64,000 nucleotides of DNA from Tulasnella sp. 424 (GCA_019633425.1 WSUB01000037.1:225232-289231), one strand, 5' to 3'. Positions 34,964-47,220 are shown, counted from the stretch's first letter. Notes: a model not told the origin generated them from the letters alone. Numbers and translations are program-made.

Positions 34964-37900
34964 ATGAGGTCTGCGTTCAATGGCAGCCGCAGGGCTCTTG
35001 TCAGTTCTTCTCGCCTCATCAAATATGGCAAACAGCTCCCCCAAAGAACCGGGATCCCACTAAATCCTTCCCTCGCCCTCACTTCATCCCGGTCTTTCTC
35101 TTCGAGCCACTGTATCCTGACGGAACCCTATAATGCTTTGGACACTTTTCAAGATCGTCATATTGGTCCAAACTCGTCCGAGGCTGAGGTCATGCTCAAA
35201 GCTTTAGGCTATCAAACCATGGAGGCATTCGTTGAAGACACCGTCCCTCAGCACATTCGAATCCCAGCGTCCGTCGTCAGTAACGAGGCCATTCCCTCGC
35301 TCACTGAATCAGAGATGATCAAAAGAGCTAGAGAATTGGCGAATATGAACAAAACCTACCGTAGTTATATCGGGATGGGCTACCACAATGCCGTCGTACC
35401 CAAAGTTATCCAGCGAAATGTACGTCGCTTGTACGTTCTTGTCCATTACTCAGAAGCTCATTTTCATCGGCTTCCCATGCACAGGTCTTCGAAAACCCAG
35501 CCTGGTATACCCAGTACACGCCTTATCAGCCTGAAATTGCTCAGGGTCAGTCGTTCCCCCTTCTCTCGTAAACCGGTTCCTTCAACTTCACGATCCCTCC
35601 GCTCCCCGTAGGTCGCCTGGAATCGTTGGTTAACTTCCAAACCATGACCACATCTCTCACGGGCTTGGACATATCTAATGCTTCCCTACTCGACGAGGCC
35701 ACGGCGGCAGCGGAGGCCATGGTTATGGCCTTTGCGGCAGGTGGCACCAAGAAACGAACCTTCCTCGTCGACCAGGCAGTCTCCCCTCAGACACATGCGG
35801 TTCTGAGAACACGAGCCAAAGGATTCGGGATAAAGCTGGTCGTGGCCGACGTGCAATCAGTTATCAAACAAGGCGAAGGACTTTCTGATCTCTGTGGAGT
35901 TCTCCTCCAGTATCCCGACGTCAATGGCCAAATTTCAGACTACAAAGCTCTCGCCGATCAAGTCCACGCATCCGGTGCACTTGTCGCTTGCGCAACAGAT
36001 CTTCTGGCGCTCACCATGATCAAGCCCCCGGGGGAGTGGGGAGCCGATATTGCATTCGGAAACTCGGCTCGCTTTGGGGTACCCCTCGGATATGGCGGTC
36101 CTCATGCCGCTTTCTTTTCCGTGAAAGATAAGCTCAAGCGGAAAATGCCGGGCAGACTGGTTGGCCGAAGCAGGGATTCTTCCGGCAAACTTGCATATCG
36201 CCTCGCCCTTCAAAGTGAGCACCATGTTCGTCGTAGCCCAGATCAGTAGGTCTGACGCAAATTCTCTGTTGCAGCGCGCGAACAGCACATCCGTCGCGAA
36301 AAAGCAACTAGTAATATTTGTACCAGCCAAGCCTTGCTTGCAAATATGGCCGCAATGTACGCGGTTTACCATGGGTCGGACGGATTACGGCGAATCGCTC
36401 GTCGGGTTCACAATTCTACCCGAGCCTTGAAGGATCGCCTGGAGCCCATGGGGTACAAGATCGTCAACCAGACTTTCTTTGACACTTTGACCATCGATAC
36501 GTCCAACGTCGGTGGCGCGGACAAGGTTCACAAGGCAGCCCTGGAAAATGGTATCAACTTCCGCTCCATCGACGGGACTCTTGTCGGGGTGACCCTGGAC
36601 GAAAGCGTTCTCTCCCGTGACCTCTTGGATATTTCGAATGCTTTTGCAGTTGCCGCAGGCGCACCGTTATTTGAGGAAGAAGCACTCAAGTTGCCGTCGG
36701 GAAGCGCCATGCCAACCGAATTCCAGCGCACCTCCCAATTCCTAAACCAGCCTGTCTTTAACACCCACCATTCGGAAACAGAAATGCTTCGTTATCTTTA
36801 CAGCCTTCAAGCTAAGGACCTGTCGCTGTGCCATTCGATGATTCCCCTAGGAAGTTGCACTATGAAGCTTAATAGCACCACAAGCATGGTTCCGTTGTCT
36901 TGGAAGGAATTTTCGACTATACATCCGTTCGTTCCTATCGACCAAGCCCAAGGGTACGCACAGATAATTAAGGTAAGCCTTCTTCGCGGCGTTGACGGCT
37001 ATTTCTGACCCGACGCGCTATAGGAGCTCGAAAGCGATCTTGCTGCCATCACAGGATTCCATGCATGCTCCCTGCAACCCAACTCGGGTGCTTCTGGGGA
37101 GTACGCGGGTCTCTCGGTAATACGTGCCTATCACGAGTCGCGTGGTGAAGGGCATCGTGACGTGTGTCTTATCCCCTTGAGTGCCCATGGTACCAATCCT
37201 GCGGTGAGACAACCTACATGTGCGCCTTTGATCATTTCTCATTTGTTGGTTACAGTCTGCAGTCATGGCTGGAATGAAGGTTGTCCCTGTCAAAGCTCTT
37301 GGTGACGGCAGTCTGGATCTTCAAGATCTCTCTGCTAAAGCAACGTTGTACAAGGATCGTTTGGCCGCCTTCATGGTACGAATGGTCTGACTATACCCTG
37401 CCATGGTGTTTATTTTTGTTTCGCTCTAGATCACTTACCCCTCGACATTCGGAGTATTTGAAAGTGGTGTGCAGGAGGTTCGCCACCCCGCCTTTGCTAC
37501 GAACCATTCTAATTAACGATGAACCAGGCCTGCCGAATCATCCACGAACATGGGGGTCAGGTCTATCTAGACGGTTTGTGCCTCTTTCACCCTTTACTCT
37601 TCGAGCTGTGAAGCTGATCAACGGCCCTCTATTAGGTGCCAATCTGAACGCCCAAATCGGGTTAACGAACCCAGCGACCTGTGGGGGTGATGTCTGCCAT
37701 CTCAACTTGCACAAGACGTTCTCGATGTGGGTACATTGCGGGCGGTGTTTGGGCTTTGCTCAATAGAATGACGTTATTTGTTTAGCCCTCATGGAGGCGG
37801 AGGTCCTGGCGTAGGGTTCGTGGTCACGTTTCATTTTTGGAATTGTCCTTCGTCTAAACTCAACCCCGTAGACCAATTTGCGTGGCCGAGCATCTCGCTC

Positions 37901-38874
37901 CGTTCCTTCCAGGCCACCCCCTTGTCAAGACTGGAGGTACCCATGCAATCGATGCCATGTCTGCCGCTCCGTGGGGTTCTGCCTCTATTCTCCTGATCTC
38001 CTGGGCATACATAAAGATGCTCGGCGGAAACGGACTCGCCTCGGCTTCAAAACTCGCCCTCTTGAACGCAAATTACATTGCGGATCGACTCAAAGGCCAT
38101 TACACTCTTAGATACAAGAATATCAAGAATCGCGTGGCTCACGAGTTGCTGATCGACCTGGGTGAATTCGATAAAGCTGCGGACTTGAAGGTGACCGACT
38201 TTGCGAAACGTTTGCAGGTCTGCCATCCACCCTTGTCCCCTAATCGTCCGATACGCTGACCTAAACGATCGTAGGATTATGGCTTCCACCCTCCAACTTG
38301 TTCCTGGCCCATCCCAACCGCTATGCTCATCGAACCTACCGAGTCGGAAACTCTGGAAGAGCTGGACAGGTATCTGATTGGTTGATTTCCTCCTCACAAT
38401 GGCTTACCCCCGACCATCTCCAACTAGATTCTGCGATGCCATGATCCAAATTCGGAAAGAGGCAGACGATATCATTGCAGGGCGACAACCTAAAGACAAT
38501 AATGTACTAAAGAATGCCCCACATCCAGTGTCTGTTCTCGCTCGCTCAGACGCTGAGTGGAATAGGTGAGCGTTTTCGGTATTGTCGCTTCGGTGTCAAA
38601 CTGAGTAAACACCTTCTAGACCGTATTCGCGTCAAACCGCAGCCTACCCTTTGCCATATCTTTACGACCGGAAGTTCTGGCCGACGGTCTCTCGAATCGA
38701 TGATGGTGAGTTTTCCCTAGCGCATACAGAACCCTACTAACCACCTCTGCCGCAGCCTATGGTGATCTCAACCTAATGGTAAGTTCTCAGAAGCCCATTG
38801 TACACCTAATGTCTCACGAAACTATTTTTCAGTGCGAGTGTCCCTCTGTCGAAGAGTTTGCTAAGGGCGAATGA
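34964..38874 (+). CDS. GCV2: Glycine dehydrogenase (decarboxylating), P-protein of the glycine cleavage system
   Basis: PLP enzyme that decarboxylates glycine and passes the aminomethyl group to the lipoyl H-protein in the mitochondrial matrix. The presequence [20 protein letters not shown] is basic. The family start [20 protein letters not shown] follows, then [19 protein letters not shown] and, after introns, [20 protein letters not shown]. The first half ends in [20 protein letters not shown] and [20 protein letters not shown]. The second half has [27 protein letters not shown] and [12 protein letters not shown]. The PLP lysine sits in [10 protein letters not shown], followed by [10 protein letters not shown] rebuilt across two introns. 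It ends [11 protein letters not shown]. About twelve introns lie mainly in the second half; total about 1,000 residues, normal for the family. Convergent with the PPR gene. Confidence 0.94.
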
Positions 38875-39054
38875 GGGTTGTAGGCGTCATTGTGAAGTTC
38901 AACCACCTCCCTTCCCATCTCAATCCCCAATACTCATAGATTGCATGCCCTGTTCAACCAGAGGCCACACTCACGCACATACTGTATTTGTCTATCTCCA
39001 ATCCAAATGGGCGGCAGGTTTTTGATTATTACAGAATCCAGATCAGATGGTACA

Positions 39055-41442
39055 TCAATCGAAGTCTGATAAGAGCCGTTTCACTGTACCGTGAATGAGG
39101 GCTCTCTTGGCTTCGGACCCGGGGCCACGCCACTTGAAATTCACAGCGATGGAAGCCATTCGCTCGGTAACGTGTGATCTCCAAGAAGGGGCGTCTGACG
39201 GAGCCCGGGTTGTCGGAGTGCCTAATTCCCGAACTAGTGTCCGCAGTACATCGTCCACAAGGTCCAGCCTACAAAGACATTCTATCCATGTCTCCCATAC
39301 TTTGGGGGCAATCTGATTCTGCGGGGTTCGCCGCTCCCACTCCTCGACTGCCTTCCAAACCACAAACGCCTCCTGCTTCGCTCCGTAATGACTGCAGGTG
39401 TCCAAAATGATCGAGATGGATTTTCCATCGTGTATCTTGGGTGGAAAAAGGTCCTCCTCCCAAATGGACCAGGCCTCGGAGAATCCGCCGATTCGTGAGT
39501 AGGTATCCATGAGGAGGTTTAAAAAGTTTGTATCGGGTGTCACTGCAGCGTACAGTCTGAAGAGTACGTGCGCTCGCTTGACTTCAGCGAGGAGTTCGCG
39601 ATTGGGGTTTTCCGCGGCTCCCAACTCGCTATAGCGTACCCGAACGGCGGCTTGCCGTAATCTCGTGAAGAGCATATTAAACGTTTCCACTCCAACAGGG
39701 AACCCGTCATCTGTCATGTCTTTCACAATGGTGAAGAAGAGTCTTGGCGGAGGAAAGTTTGCGGACGCCCTCCTTTCCGCACGCATGTTTGCCAAGGTTT
39801 GAAGCGCCTCCTGGTATGCGACCTGTGTGAACCCTGATCCTAGGCCTCGAATATTAGAGTAGAGGTTGTACGCAGCGTTGTAACTCCCTGATGACTGCAT
39901 AAGTTGGCGGAGCACTGCGACGGTAGTCGGAGCGTCAAACGAGATCGAACGATTTCGCATATCCACTAGAACGGAGAGCTGTTTGGGTACCAGGATGCGA
40001 TCATGCTGAGCAGCCATGGCGAATAGGAGATCCTCGTAAAGGTTGCGCATGTCTGTTGCCGAGTTAGGTGTGGACTTGACGGCAGCGGTTTCAGCCGAGA
40101 GGAGGTCCTGGTAAATGTCGTACAACGACCTCCCATCGGGCAGCATATACGTCCTGGCTCCGAAAATCGACTGACACAGGGCCACTGAGGGAACTAGGAC
40201 TGTGATTGCTTGGTTATAGATGCCAATCGCAGACGGCAAGCCGCCCACCGCCAACGCATTGGTAATGAGGAGAGCCCACGCATCAGGCCCTGCTGCTACA
40301 CCTATCTCATCCTGAAGCGCAAGGAGCGACGCGACGTTGGCATTCAGTCCTTGGCCGCGGAGTATAGCACTGATTACGGACGACGATGGTACAAGACCTC
40401 GGCCACGAAGCTGCCCGACGATGTCCGTCGCCCGAGCGCCCCCAAACCTGCTCTCCGCAAATGTCACGAGGGCTTCGAGCATATCAAGTTCCTCGGGTTC
40501 TGGTTCCCGCCAGTCCAACTTGGCATCGACGAAATTTTGAATTTCCTTCGCCCATCTGCATGCTTCATCTCGTAATCCAATGCTTGAATAACCGCTGAGT
40601 AGACCGGAGAGAATTATTGGCTTGGTGAGAATACCGTTGGCCTCCATCTCAACCTTCAACGGCTCGAGACTCTCCCTAATCTTGACGTCGGCATCGATAT
40701 CCTCCGCAAAAGCGAAATCGAGCAAGTGGCGGTATACCACAGCCGTAGGTGCAACTCCGGAGGCTTTCATATGGTCTCTGGCTGTCTCTAGCCCGGCTCG
40801 GTCCTGCGATTTGGCGCAGCAGGCTACTACAGGCTCCCAGGCAGCAGCATCCACGTCCACTTTGCGTTGGACCGCATCGACGAGGGTGGAGAGGGCTTGC
40901 CGACCATCCCCGCAGATGATTAGAGCCTTTGAGAGTAGGGCGTAGTAGTTCTGGCTGAGAGGGTGCCCTAAGGCTTGGGCGGTGTGGGCGAGGACAGTCT
41001 GTATGAAGCCGACGTCGGGATTCGGGCTATCGACGACGATTTCGAGCATGCGGAGAATATCTCTCTCGGAAGGTAGAGACGTGGATGTAGAGGCGTCCGA
41101 GGGCGAGGCGGAAGATATCCAGTTGGTGAGAAAGGTGTATGTTTGCTTGATGTCTCCAACCCGACCGGTGTTCAACGCCTGGATCCATGCTGAGTGAGCC
41201 GAAGCAAGGCTTGGCGTTTTGTAGGAGTCCGGAAGGCCTCCCAGATTGAACAAGGAGAAGACGTTGAATTGCCGGGTTAGACGTGAAGGTTCCCGGCATA
41301 GCTGCGCGACACGAGGTCGCGCAACGGTCCTAAGTGGTGGGTGTAAAGTAGCAACACGACAGAAACGCTATGATAGAGTGAATTGTTCTTAATTATCAGC
41401 AAGAGATGGGTACTACAATACGATGGCCAGACTTACTCGCAT
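39055..41442 (-). CDS. Mitochondrial pentatricopeptide-repeat-like protein, two exons
   Basis: Helical-repeat RNA-binding protein of the PPR type, expected to act on mitochondrial transcripts. The main exon is open for over 750 codons. It has no ATG near its start, so I join it over a 69-nt intron (41368-41436, GTAAGT to ATAG) to a 6-nt coding exon, ATGCGA. This gives MRRFCRVATLHPPLRTVARP and then RVAQLCREPSRLTRQFNVFS, an Arg-rich, acid-poor mitochondrial presequence, which supports the join. Repeats include ARDHMKASGVAPTAVVYRHL, SGLLSGYSSIGLRDEACRWA, and near the C-terminus FLNLLMDTYSRIGGFSEAWS and SIILDTCSHYGAKQEAFVVW. It ends VKRLLSDFD. Yeast relatives in this class are translation or stability factors for single mRNAs; the target here is unknown. 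Confidence 0.8.
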
Positions 41443-41616
41443 TCCAAACGAAAACTAGGGGGGAGAGAACCGTAGAATACAGCCGTGGGAAATAATATTA
41501 TTTGAAACTGGATGGTGCGAGGCAACCATACGTTGCATCTCAATCCCTTCCACGTCTTCCATTAACTCTCCAACCCCCTCGTCACTGCGCTCGTTCAATC
41601 TTTACTGCACCCAGCC
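41443..41616. promoter_or_regulatory. Shared intergenic region of the PPR gene and SEC61 gamma
   Basis: The divergent start codons are 174 bp apart. The region has an AT-rich patch (AATAATATTATTTGAAA at about 41490-41506) and a pyrimidine-rich run before the SEC61 start. A shared, bidirectional promoter is inferred from spacing. Confidence 0.55.
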
Positions 41617-42064
41617 ATGTCTGACAAGCTACAGGAGTACGTTGACATCCCCAAGCAGTTCATCAAGGAAGGCAATCAGGTTAGGACCGTGTTTCCATGA
41701 GGGCTTGCCTGCTGTCTGACCTCGTCATCTGTAGTTCATCAACCGCTGCACGAAGCCTACTCAGAAGGGTACTGCCTAGCTGTCTCAGTCCTGCTTACGC
41801 TACCACTGACTTACCATCTGTACAGAATTCGTCCAGATCTGCAAGGCGGTCGCCATTGGCTTCGGCGTTATGGGCTTCATTGGATACTTCGTCAAATTAA
41901 TACATATCCCAATGTGAGCATTTTTGGGTGTCTGTACCTTGCTTGGATGTTGATGAAGGCTACCTTTGGAACTTATAGCAACGGCATCCTCGTGTACGTC
42001 TGAACTAGCTCGTCGCGATATTTGGCTGACACACTCCTTCTAACGTTTCAGCGGTGGCGCATAA
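41617..42064 (+). CDS. SSS1: Protein transport protein SEC61 subunit gamma (Sss1), spliced
   Basis: Small tail-anchored subunit of the ER translocon that clamps the Sec61 channel. Exons read [20 protein letters not shown], then [11 protein letters not shown], then [20 protein letters not shown] with YFVKLIHIP, and finally INGILVGGA, the typical family ending. The single membrane helix is [20 protein letters not shown]. Four short introns split about 70 codons; the frame is kept at each, with CCA AT|C and GT|C split codons near the end. Size and sequence are normal for the family. Confidence 0.95.
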
Positions 42065-42459
42065 TTTAGTCGTCCCATTAGCTGTGACATGTACGATCAA
42101 AATACACTCCTTGTGTTACCTATTTTCTAGTACACGATCTTTTTTGCCAATTGTCGCGTTCGTTCGGTTTACCTTCTGCTAAAGGACACGAGGGATGAAA
42201 GGTGGCACCGTGTGGAATGGTATTACGTTTCTGGTGTGCACGTTGTGAAAGCTCTCGGTGTCCCAGCATCAATGCGTGATGTGATTTTGAGGGTTAATTA
42301 GTGGGGATCAGCCTAATGGACGATAGAGGACAGCGTTCGAAACAAATAAGAAACGATGTCCAGTCGGCAGAAAAAAATGAGATATAAGATGACAGAGGAA
42401 TGACGTCCATTTGACAATGAAGGACCCTCTGGCTGAAGTTTTCCGAATCTAAGGGTGGT
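42065..42459. other. Convergent intergenic region
   Basis: Between the stop codons of SEC61 gamma (+) and bS16m (-). No gene is visible. It should contain both 3' UTRs; AATAAGAAACGATG at about 42345 and similar A-rich patches could serve polyadenylation, but no terminator can be named. Confidence 0.45.
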
Positions 42460-42924
42460 TCAAGCACTTGACGTGCTGGAACCGCTCGTTGTTGCGTTCT
42501 CCAACAGGCTTCCCAAAGGAGCCATAGCTAGGAGTCGAGCCGCCGAATTCCCCTTGTATTTGTTGTCGGGCGGTAACAAGCCTCCCTAGGAGAGGGAGTT
42601 CGAGGTTAGAAAGGGGAGGTAGTCGACCCGAAGGAGTGATAGTCGCACCTTTTCGAGTAGAGCAACCACAGTTTTGCTGGGCTGGGCGCCTTGGTCCAAC
42701 CAATAACGAATCCTCTCAGAACTCCACTCTACTCTTTTATGGCCCTGTCCAGGTCTTCCGGCTCCAGGCCCTATTCCAAGGATGCGAGGAACGGGGTCAT
42801 ATTCTCCCAGCTTTTCTATGGGTTTGGCGTCTCTGGCCTTCTTCAAATTGATAGCGACAAGGTCGAAGCGAGTTGTGAGTTTAGTGTGGCCCGGAGGACG
42901 TGAGAGGCGGATTCGAACGACCAT
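42460..42924 (-). CDS. MRPS16: Mitochondrial small-subunit ribosomal protein bS16m, two exons
   Basis: Bacterial-type S16 of the mitochondrial ribosome. The start MVVRIRLSRPPGHTKLTTRF is the conserved S16 N-terminus, without a cleavable presequence, as is usual for this protein. Next come LVAINLKKARDAKPIEKLGE and YDPVPRILG, then EWSSERIRYWLDQGAQPSKT and VVALLEK, all standard S16 blocks (the RxYWLxxGAQPS motif is diagnostic). A canonical intron of about 65 nt joins GGLLPPDNKYKGN and a short, low-complexity Ser/Ala tail ending SSTSSA. Total about 130 residues. Head-to-head with MTR3, 86 bp between start codons. Confidence 0.94.
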
Positions 42925-43010
42925 TGGAGTGCAGGCTTGGGTTGGTGTAGTAGTTGCAAAAAACTCCTTGCACAACTTTCTCCTCACGTGATCCTGTATC
43001 CTCAGATTTC
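42925..43010. promoter_or_regulatory. Very short shared promoter region of bS16m and MTR3
   Basis: Only 86 bp lie between the divergent start codons, so transcription start sites of the two genes probably overlap or lie inside each other's leaders. It contains a CACGTGATC sequence at about 42986-42994, an E-box core (CACGTG) that fungal bHLH factors can bind. Function is inferred. Confidence 0.55.
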
Positions 43011-43994
43011 ATGGCCTCCGCCACCGATAGACGACGAATTACCGGACCTGAATCGAGCTACCCCCCGCCTTTGGATCAAGTATCAGAAGAAAATACGCAT
43101 TCTATAAATGGCAGACGAGGACGGCAACCTGGAGATATTAGACCTATCTGTGCGGGCGTTCCTTTGTTTGCTTCCGACCAGTCGCGGTTGACTTGTTTTC
43201 CTAGTTCTAAAGACAGGTCTCGTGTCTCAAGCGAATGGCTCATCGTACATAGAGACAGGGCTAGTCAAGATAGTTTGTGCAGTGCGAGTGCTATCGTAGA
43301 GATAACGGGAACTCGCTTACTGAGCAGCGCAATGCAGTTATGGCCCTCGCCAAGCGAGCAAGAACTCGGCGTACAGCGACAGTGGAAAATTGAATGTAGA
43401 AGTCAAATTTGCACCTTTCTCTTGTCCTCGACGACGAATACCGAACAAAGTGAGTTTCTGCGTGGTCCCGAGTTCGGTTTATTGATCTCATCCACCAACT
43501 AGGATTCAGAAGATCGTGACGTATCGCGGCTTGTCCAGCAGTCTTTAGAACCAGCCATCAGACTGGAGCTCTTTCCAAAATCCGTCATTGACGTTTTTGT
43601 CACTGTCCTGGAGACGGATGGACTGGAAGCATCTGTAGCTGCAGCGGCCACTGCGGCAGGAACGGCACTCGCGCATGCAGGTATCGAGCTTTTCGGATTA
43701 GTAGCCTCCTGTTCGGCAGCATTGGTAGCCGGAGAAATCTGGCTGGATCCCACTACGGCGGAGAGAGAAATGGCCGACGGGGTGGTGGTCGTTTCTGGTC
43801 TTCCCGCACTTGCGTCTGTAACCAATATTTGGCAGACAGGTCGACTATCTCCAACGGAGATGACCAGGGTAAGTTGAATCCTTATTTATCTGGGACGGGC
43901 GAACTCAAACTTGACGTAGTGCGCCGATGCCGCCATGGCACGATGCATGGACATACATCAGATCGTTGGCCAGGTTCTTCGACAGGCGGCTTGA
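43011..43994 (+). CDS. MTR3: Exosome complex component MTR3 (RNase PH-like), spliced
   Basis: Catalytically inert RNase PH-fold subunit of the six-membered ring of the RNA exosome, in nucleus and cytoplasm. Start MASATDRRRITGPESSYPPP, then RRGRQPGDIRPI, after an intron FLKTGLVSQANGSSYIETGL-type text (LKTGLVSQANGSSYIETGLV) and KIVCAV. A GC-AG intron then joins YGPRQASKNSAYSDSGKLNV, which restores the family motif VYGPR. Later come KFAPFSCPRRR, SLEPAIRLELFPKSVIDVFV and TVLETDGLEASVAAAATAAG, followed by VASCSAALVAGEIWLDPTTA. It ends VGQVLRQAA. Four introns. About 250 residues, right for MTR3; the phosphorolytic Arg and Asp residues of true RNase PH are not preserved as a set, as expected. Confidence 0.9.
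43284..43337 (+). other. Probable GC-AG intron in MTR3
   Basis: Exon end GCAGT and exon start TATGGCCCTCGC (with the T before TAT) join in frame to give AVYGPRQ, the conserved RNase PH-family motif. The intron then starts GCGAGT and ends TGCAG, 54 nt long. Using the nearby GTGCGA donor instead gives a frame that loses all later family motifs and meets a stop. A cDNA would confirm it. Confidence 0.7.
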
Positions 43995-44255
43995 TCCGCA
44001 GCAGTCAAGGCAAAGAGTTAACCGCACTTAATCCCTCAAAACCATTCGTTGCACCGAACTCTGGAACACAGGCCGTCTGTACTTAGGAGTGCGTATGTAG
44101 AAGGCGATGCTTTGTGCTTTGTCAGCCTGACCGACACCTGCGCAGGTTAGGAAGAAAACCGTGGGATCCGTAAGGAATCGTACGACGGAGTAATTACACT
44201 TAAGACCAGCGTCTTGCACTCACCGCATCATCAGACAACCACTCCCCTCCTTCTC

Positions 44256-47220
44256 ATGGATGCCCAAGAACCCATCGTATCCGACTTTTCCTTTGCGTTC
44301 AAGCGTCGTTCCCACTCTCCGTCTCCTCACGACTGCCTTGCTCCAGCGACTCTTCACCGCGCCCCCAGCACTAATGGATCCCAATCACCCCCTCCTTCGT
44401 TAAGCGACGCCACTTCCAGCCATGGTAGCCCTAAGGAGTGGAACTCCCTCTCATGGAATCCTGGTTTCTCTATCCCAGATATGAACCTTTCCTCCCCACC
44501 CATTCAGTGGCAGTGGCAGCAAAAGCAGTCGCAATCCGCCTTTCTCCCAGCGGTGGATCCACTGACCCTTGCGCTGGACGAGGCCATCTCGCTGGCATCT
44601 GAACCTCAATATTTCAATCCTTCCGCCCTCCCTCCAGGGGTTTCTTCGCACTCGACATATTCTTTCCTCCAAGCTCTCAACGTCCTCCCCGAGGCAAACC
44701 TACAGGTGGATCCCACTTTGCAGGGTGGCGTCGGCTACACGCAGCCTCTAAGCGCAGAGATGGCTATAGGGCTCGAGGAGTCGGCCCAAGACAACGAAGC
44801 CATCATTGCAGCGATCAAGGCCTCTGGCATCCACATTGCCGCTCTCGACCCTAACTCCCGAGATATCCTGTCAACTGGTGAGTTGGTTGCTCGACTCGGA
44901 TTTTGGACTTTGAAGCTCACAGCGCCCGTTTCCTAGTTCCTATTCGATCACCTACTCCCCCACCGCCCAAACCAGACCTCACTGCGTGTCCACCCCTGGC
45001 CAAACATCTCCAACCTGCGACGCGTACCGATGGTATCGCCTCTCCTTCGACCAATTCCCAGGGCTCACGCCCCGACTCTCCTTGCGTCCCCGAAGCCGAA
45101 TCCCAGGTTATTTACGGTGCAAGTGGCCGTCCAAAGACGTCCCATACGACCATTGAGCGACGTTACAGGACGAACCTTAACGCCCGCATTCTAGCTTTAC
45201 GCAGAGCTGTTCCGGCACTTCGTATTCTCGAGAAGGACGAGAATCAGAAGCCGATGTTCCCGGAGGACGTGATCGACGAACGGGGCTTCGTCGATGGGGT
45301 GAGGGCTGCTCGCAAGGCTTCCAAAGCTAGTATTCTTGGCAAAGCTGCTGAATACATCCAGTGAGTTACTTCCCGGTGGTCTTTTCCTTTGCACCCATTT
45401 TAACGCGTATACATCAGCGTTCTCAAAAAGCGAGAAATTCGGCTGCGCCATGAATCCACGGGGTTGCGATTGCTCATTGGATCATTGGTTGGAGGTCAGG
45501 CACTCCTCCGCGAGTTTGATCGGACTTGGAAGGATCGTTATGGAGGAGAGGAGATGGATGAGGCTATGGATCTAAGCGACGACGAGGACGATTGCACGGA
45601 TGAAGACGAAGACAAACCTAGAAAGAGGGCAAAAACGGCCAACTCGAAGCCTTTGTCTCAGAAAAAGGACAAAAAGGTTGCAGAGCCCACTCCGGACACA
45701 GGCAAGCGCAAACGGGGTCGCCCAAAGAAGGTCCAAACTGCCGATGATCCGTCGCCATCGCTCTCCTCGGTCCAAAGCAACCCTCATGTCTCCATTCCCC
45801 CGTCACCTCGGCACCAAGAGGAGTCGAAAAGTCTGTTTGGAGCGCAATACTTGCTTGGGGCCTTCCTTTTCTTCTCTTTCTTTCAGTCTCCGGCGGACAG
45901 TCAACTTCATTACCCTCACGAGTCCCACTCTGGTTCAGTGATCGCGTCATCATCACCCAGAGTTGCACAACATCTCGGCAACGTGGTTCTGACGGAGCTT
46001 CCCCGGCTTCGTTCTGCAGCACCCCTTATCGGTCTTTTCGTGCTGTTGACGTGGGTTATACCATCCGTTCGCCGAGCCCTATCGTGGACGCCATCAGGAG
46101 CTGAATCAAAGCTGCAGATCAGCGAGGCCCTGACGTACTCGAACACTGAAAGATCTGCTCAAGCCTCATCTTTCCTCAAGAGGAGCCTGGGCATCGGGGG
46201 GCCCATTACTGAATCCATCCGTTCGCTCTCTCATACGAGCAGAGCATCGGCGCCGGAAGTTACGGAGTCTCTTGAAACCCGTGCCTGGTTACGTTTGGTG
46301 AATTTGGAACTGATTCACGGTAAGCCTCAGCGTTACTAGTCAGACGAGGACTAATCACAGATTACTTTATTCCAGGCGCTTTGAACGGAACCTCCCCTAA
46401 ATTGAACACTCTCCTTGCGCTATCGCGGTGCTTGCCTAGGACGCCGCCCGCCTTAGTTGCCCTTGCGATGCTCGCCCAAAGCTTTTCTTCGATCCTCGCG
46501 CAGCGGTACTGGAACCTCGCTCGTTCTATGGTTCTTGATGGGTCGCAATATCCGGAGGAGTCCATGGAAGCCGTCGCACTCAAGATGTCGGTGCAAGATG
46601 CACATTCACTCCTCTTCAAGGGCATTCGGCAGGGTCTCATGGATCCCTCAGACGACGCCACCGCGTTACAGACGATAGGAGCAGTCCTGGTCCTCGAAGC
46701 CTTCCACTGTCTCGCCAAGGCCGAGTTATCCCGCGTTGTCGATAGCATGACGTCACACGCTGGTGGCGACCGGGTTGCTCAGCATGGGGACAAGGAGATC
46801 GAGGAAGCTATGGCCTTTGTGAGCAATACTGGTGGGTCCGTGGGCGGACCATGCGGGCAACTTCTCCGACTTTGGAAGGATGGCTTTCATTCCATGCCCG
46901 ATAAGCTCGGAAGTTCATTGGACGCTCTAACCGGAGCCGCTGCGGACACCCGAGACCTCGTCAACGTAGTTGCCTTATTGCGCGGAATCCAAGAAACAGG
47001 CCTTCTTACTCCCACATCGTCCACATCATCGCTGCGCGGAACCGTGGCTTCTCCTATTTCGCGTGATTGCAGTAATACATGCGGAGGTACCCGCCAACGA
47101 TCCCTCTCGAATCGTCTACTCCTCCGCCAACTGCTGGCAGCGCCCGTATTCGAGAGTGAAGACATGCTAGAGGACGTTCGAGATTCCATTATTGACATGC
47201 TTTACGAAGATCGGAGATAA
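44256..47220 (+). CDS. SRE1: SREBP-type membrane-bound bHLH transcription factor, spliced
   Basis: Sterol/hypoxia-responsive transcription factor kept in the ER membrane until proteolysis frees its N-terminal part. Start MDAQEPIVSDFSFAFKRRSH, with a long Pro/Ser-rich activation region. The basic helix-loop-helix reads SHTTIERRYRTNLNARILAL, where the Tyr in ERRYR (Arg in other bHLH proteins) is the hallmark of SREBPs. Helix 2 spans ASILGKAAEYI and, after an intron, HVLKKREIRLRHE. Next come an acidic stretch (LSDDEDDCTDEDEDK), an AT-hook-like KRKRGRPKK, and two hydrophobic segments, AQYLLGAFLFFSFF and APLIGLFVLLTWVIP, which form the expected membrane hairpin. A C-terminal half of about 450 residues follows, ending DMLYEDRR. 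Three introns. No SCAP gene is in the window. Confidence 0.87.
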
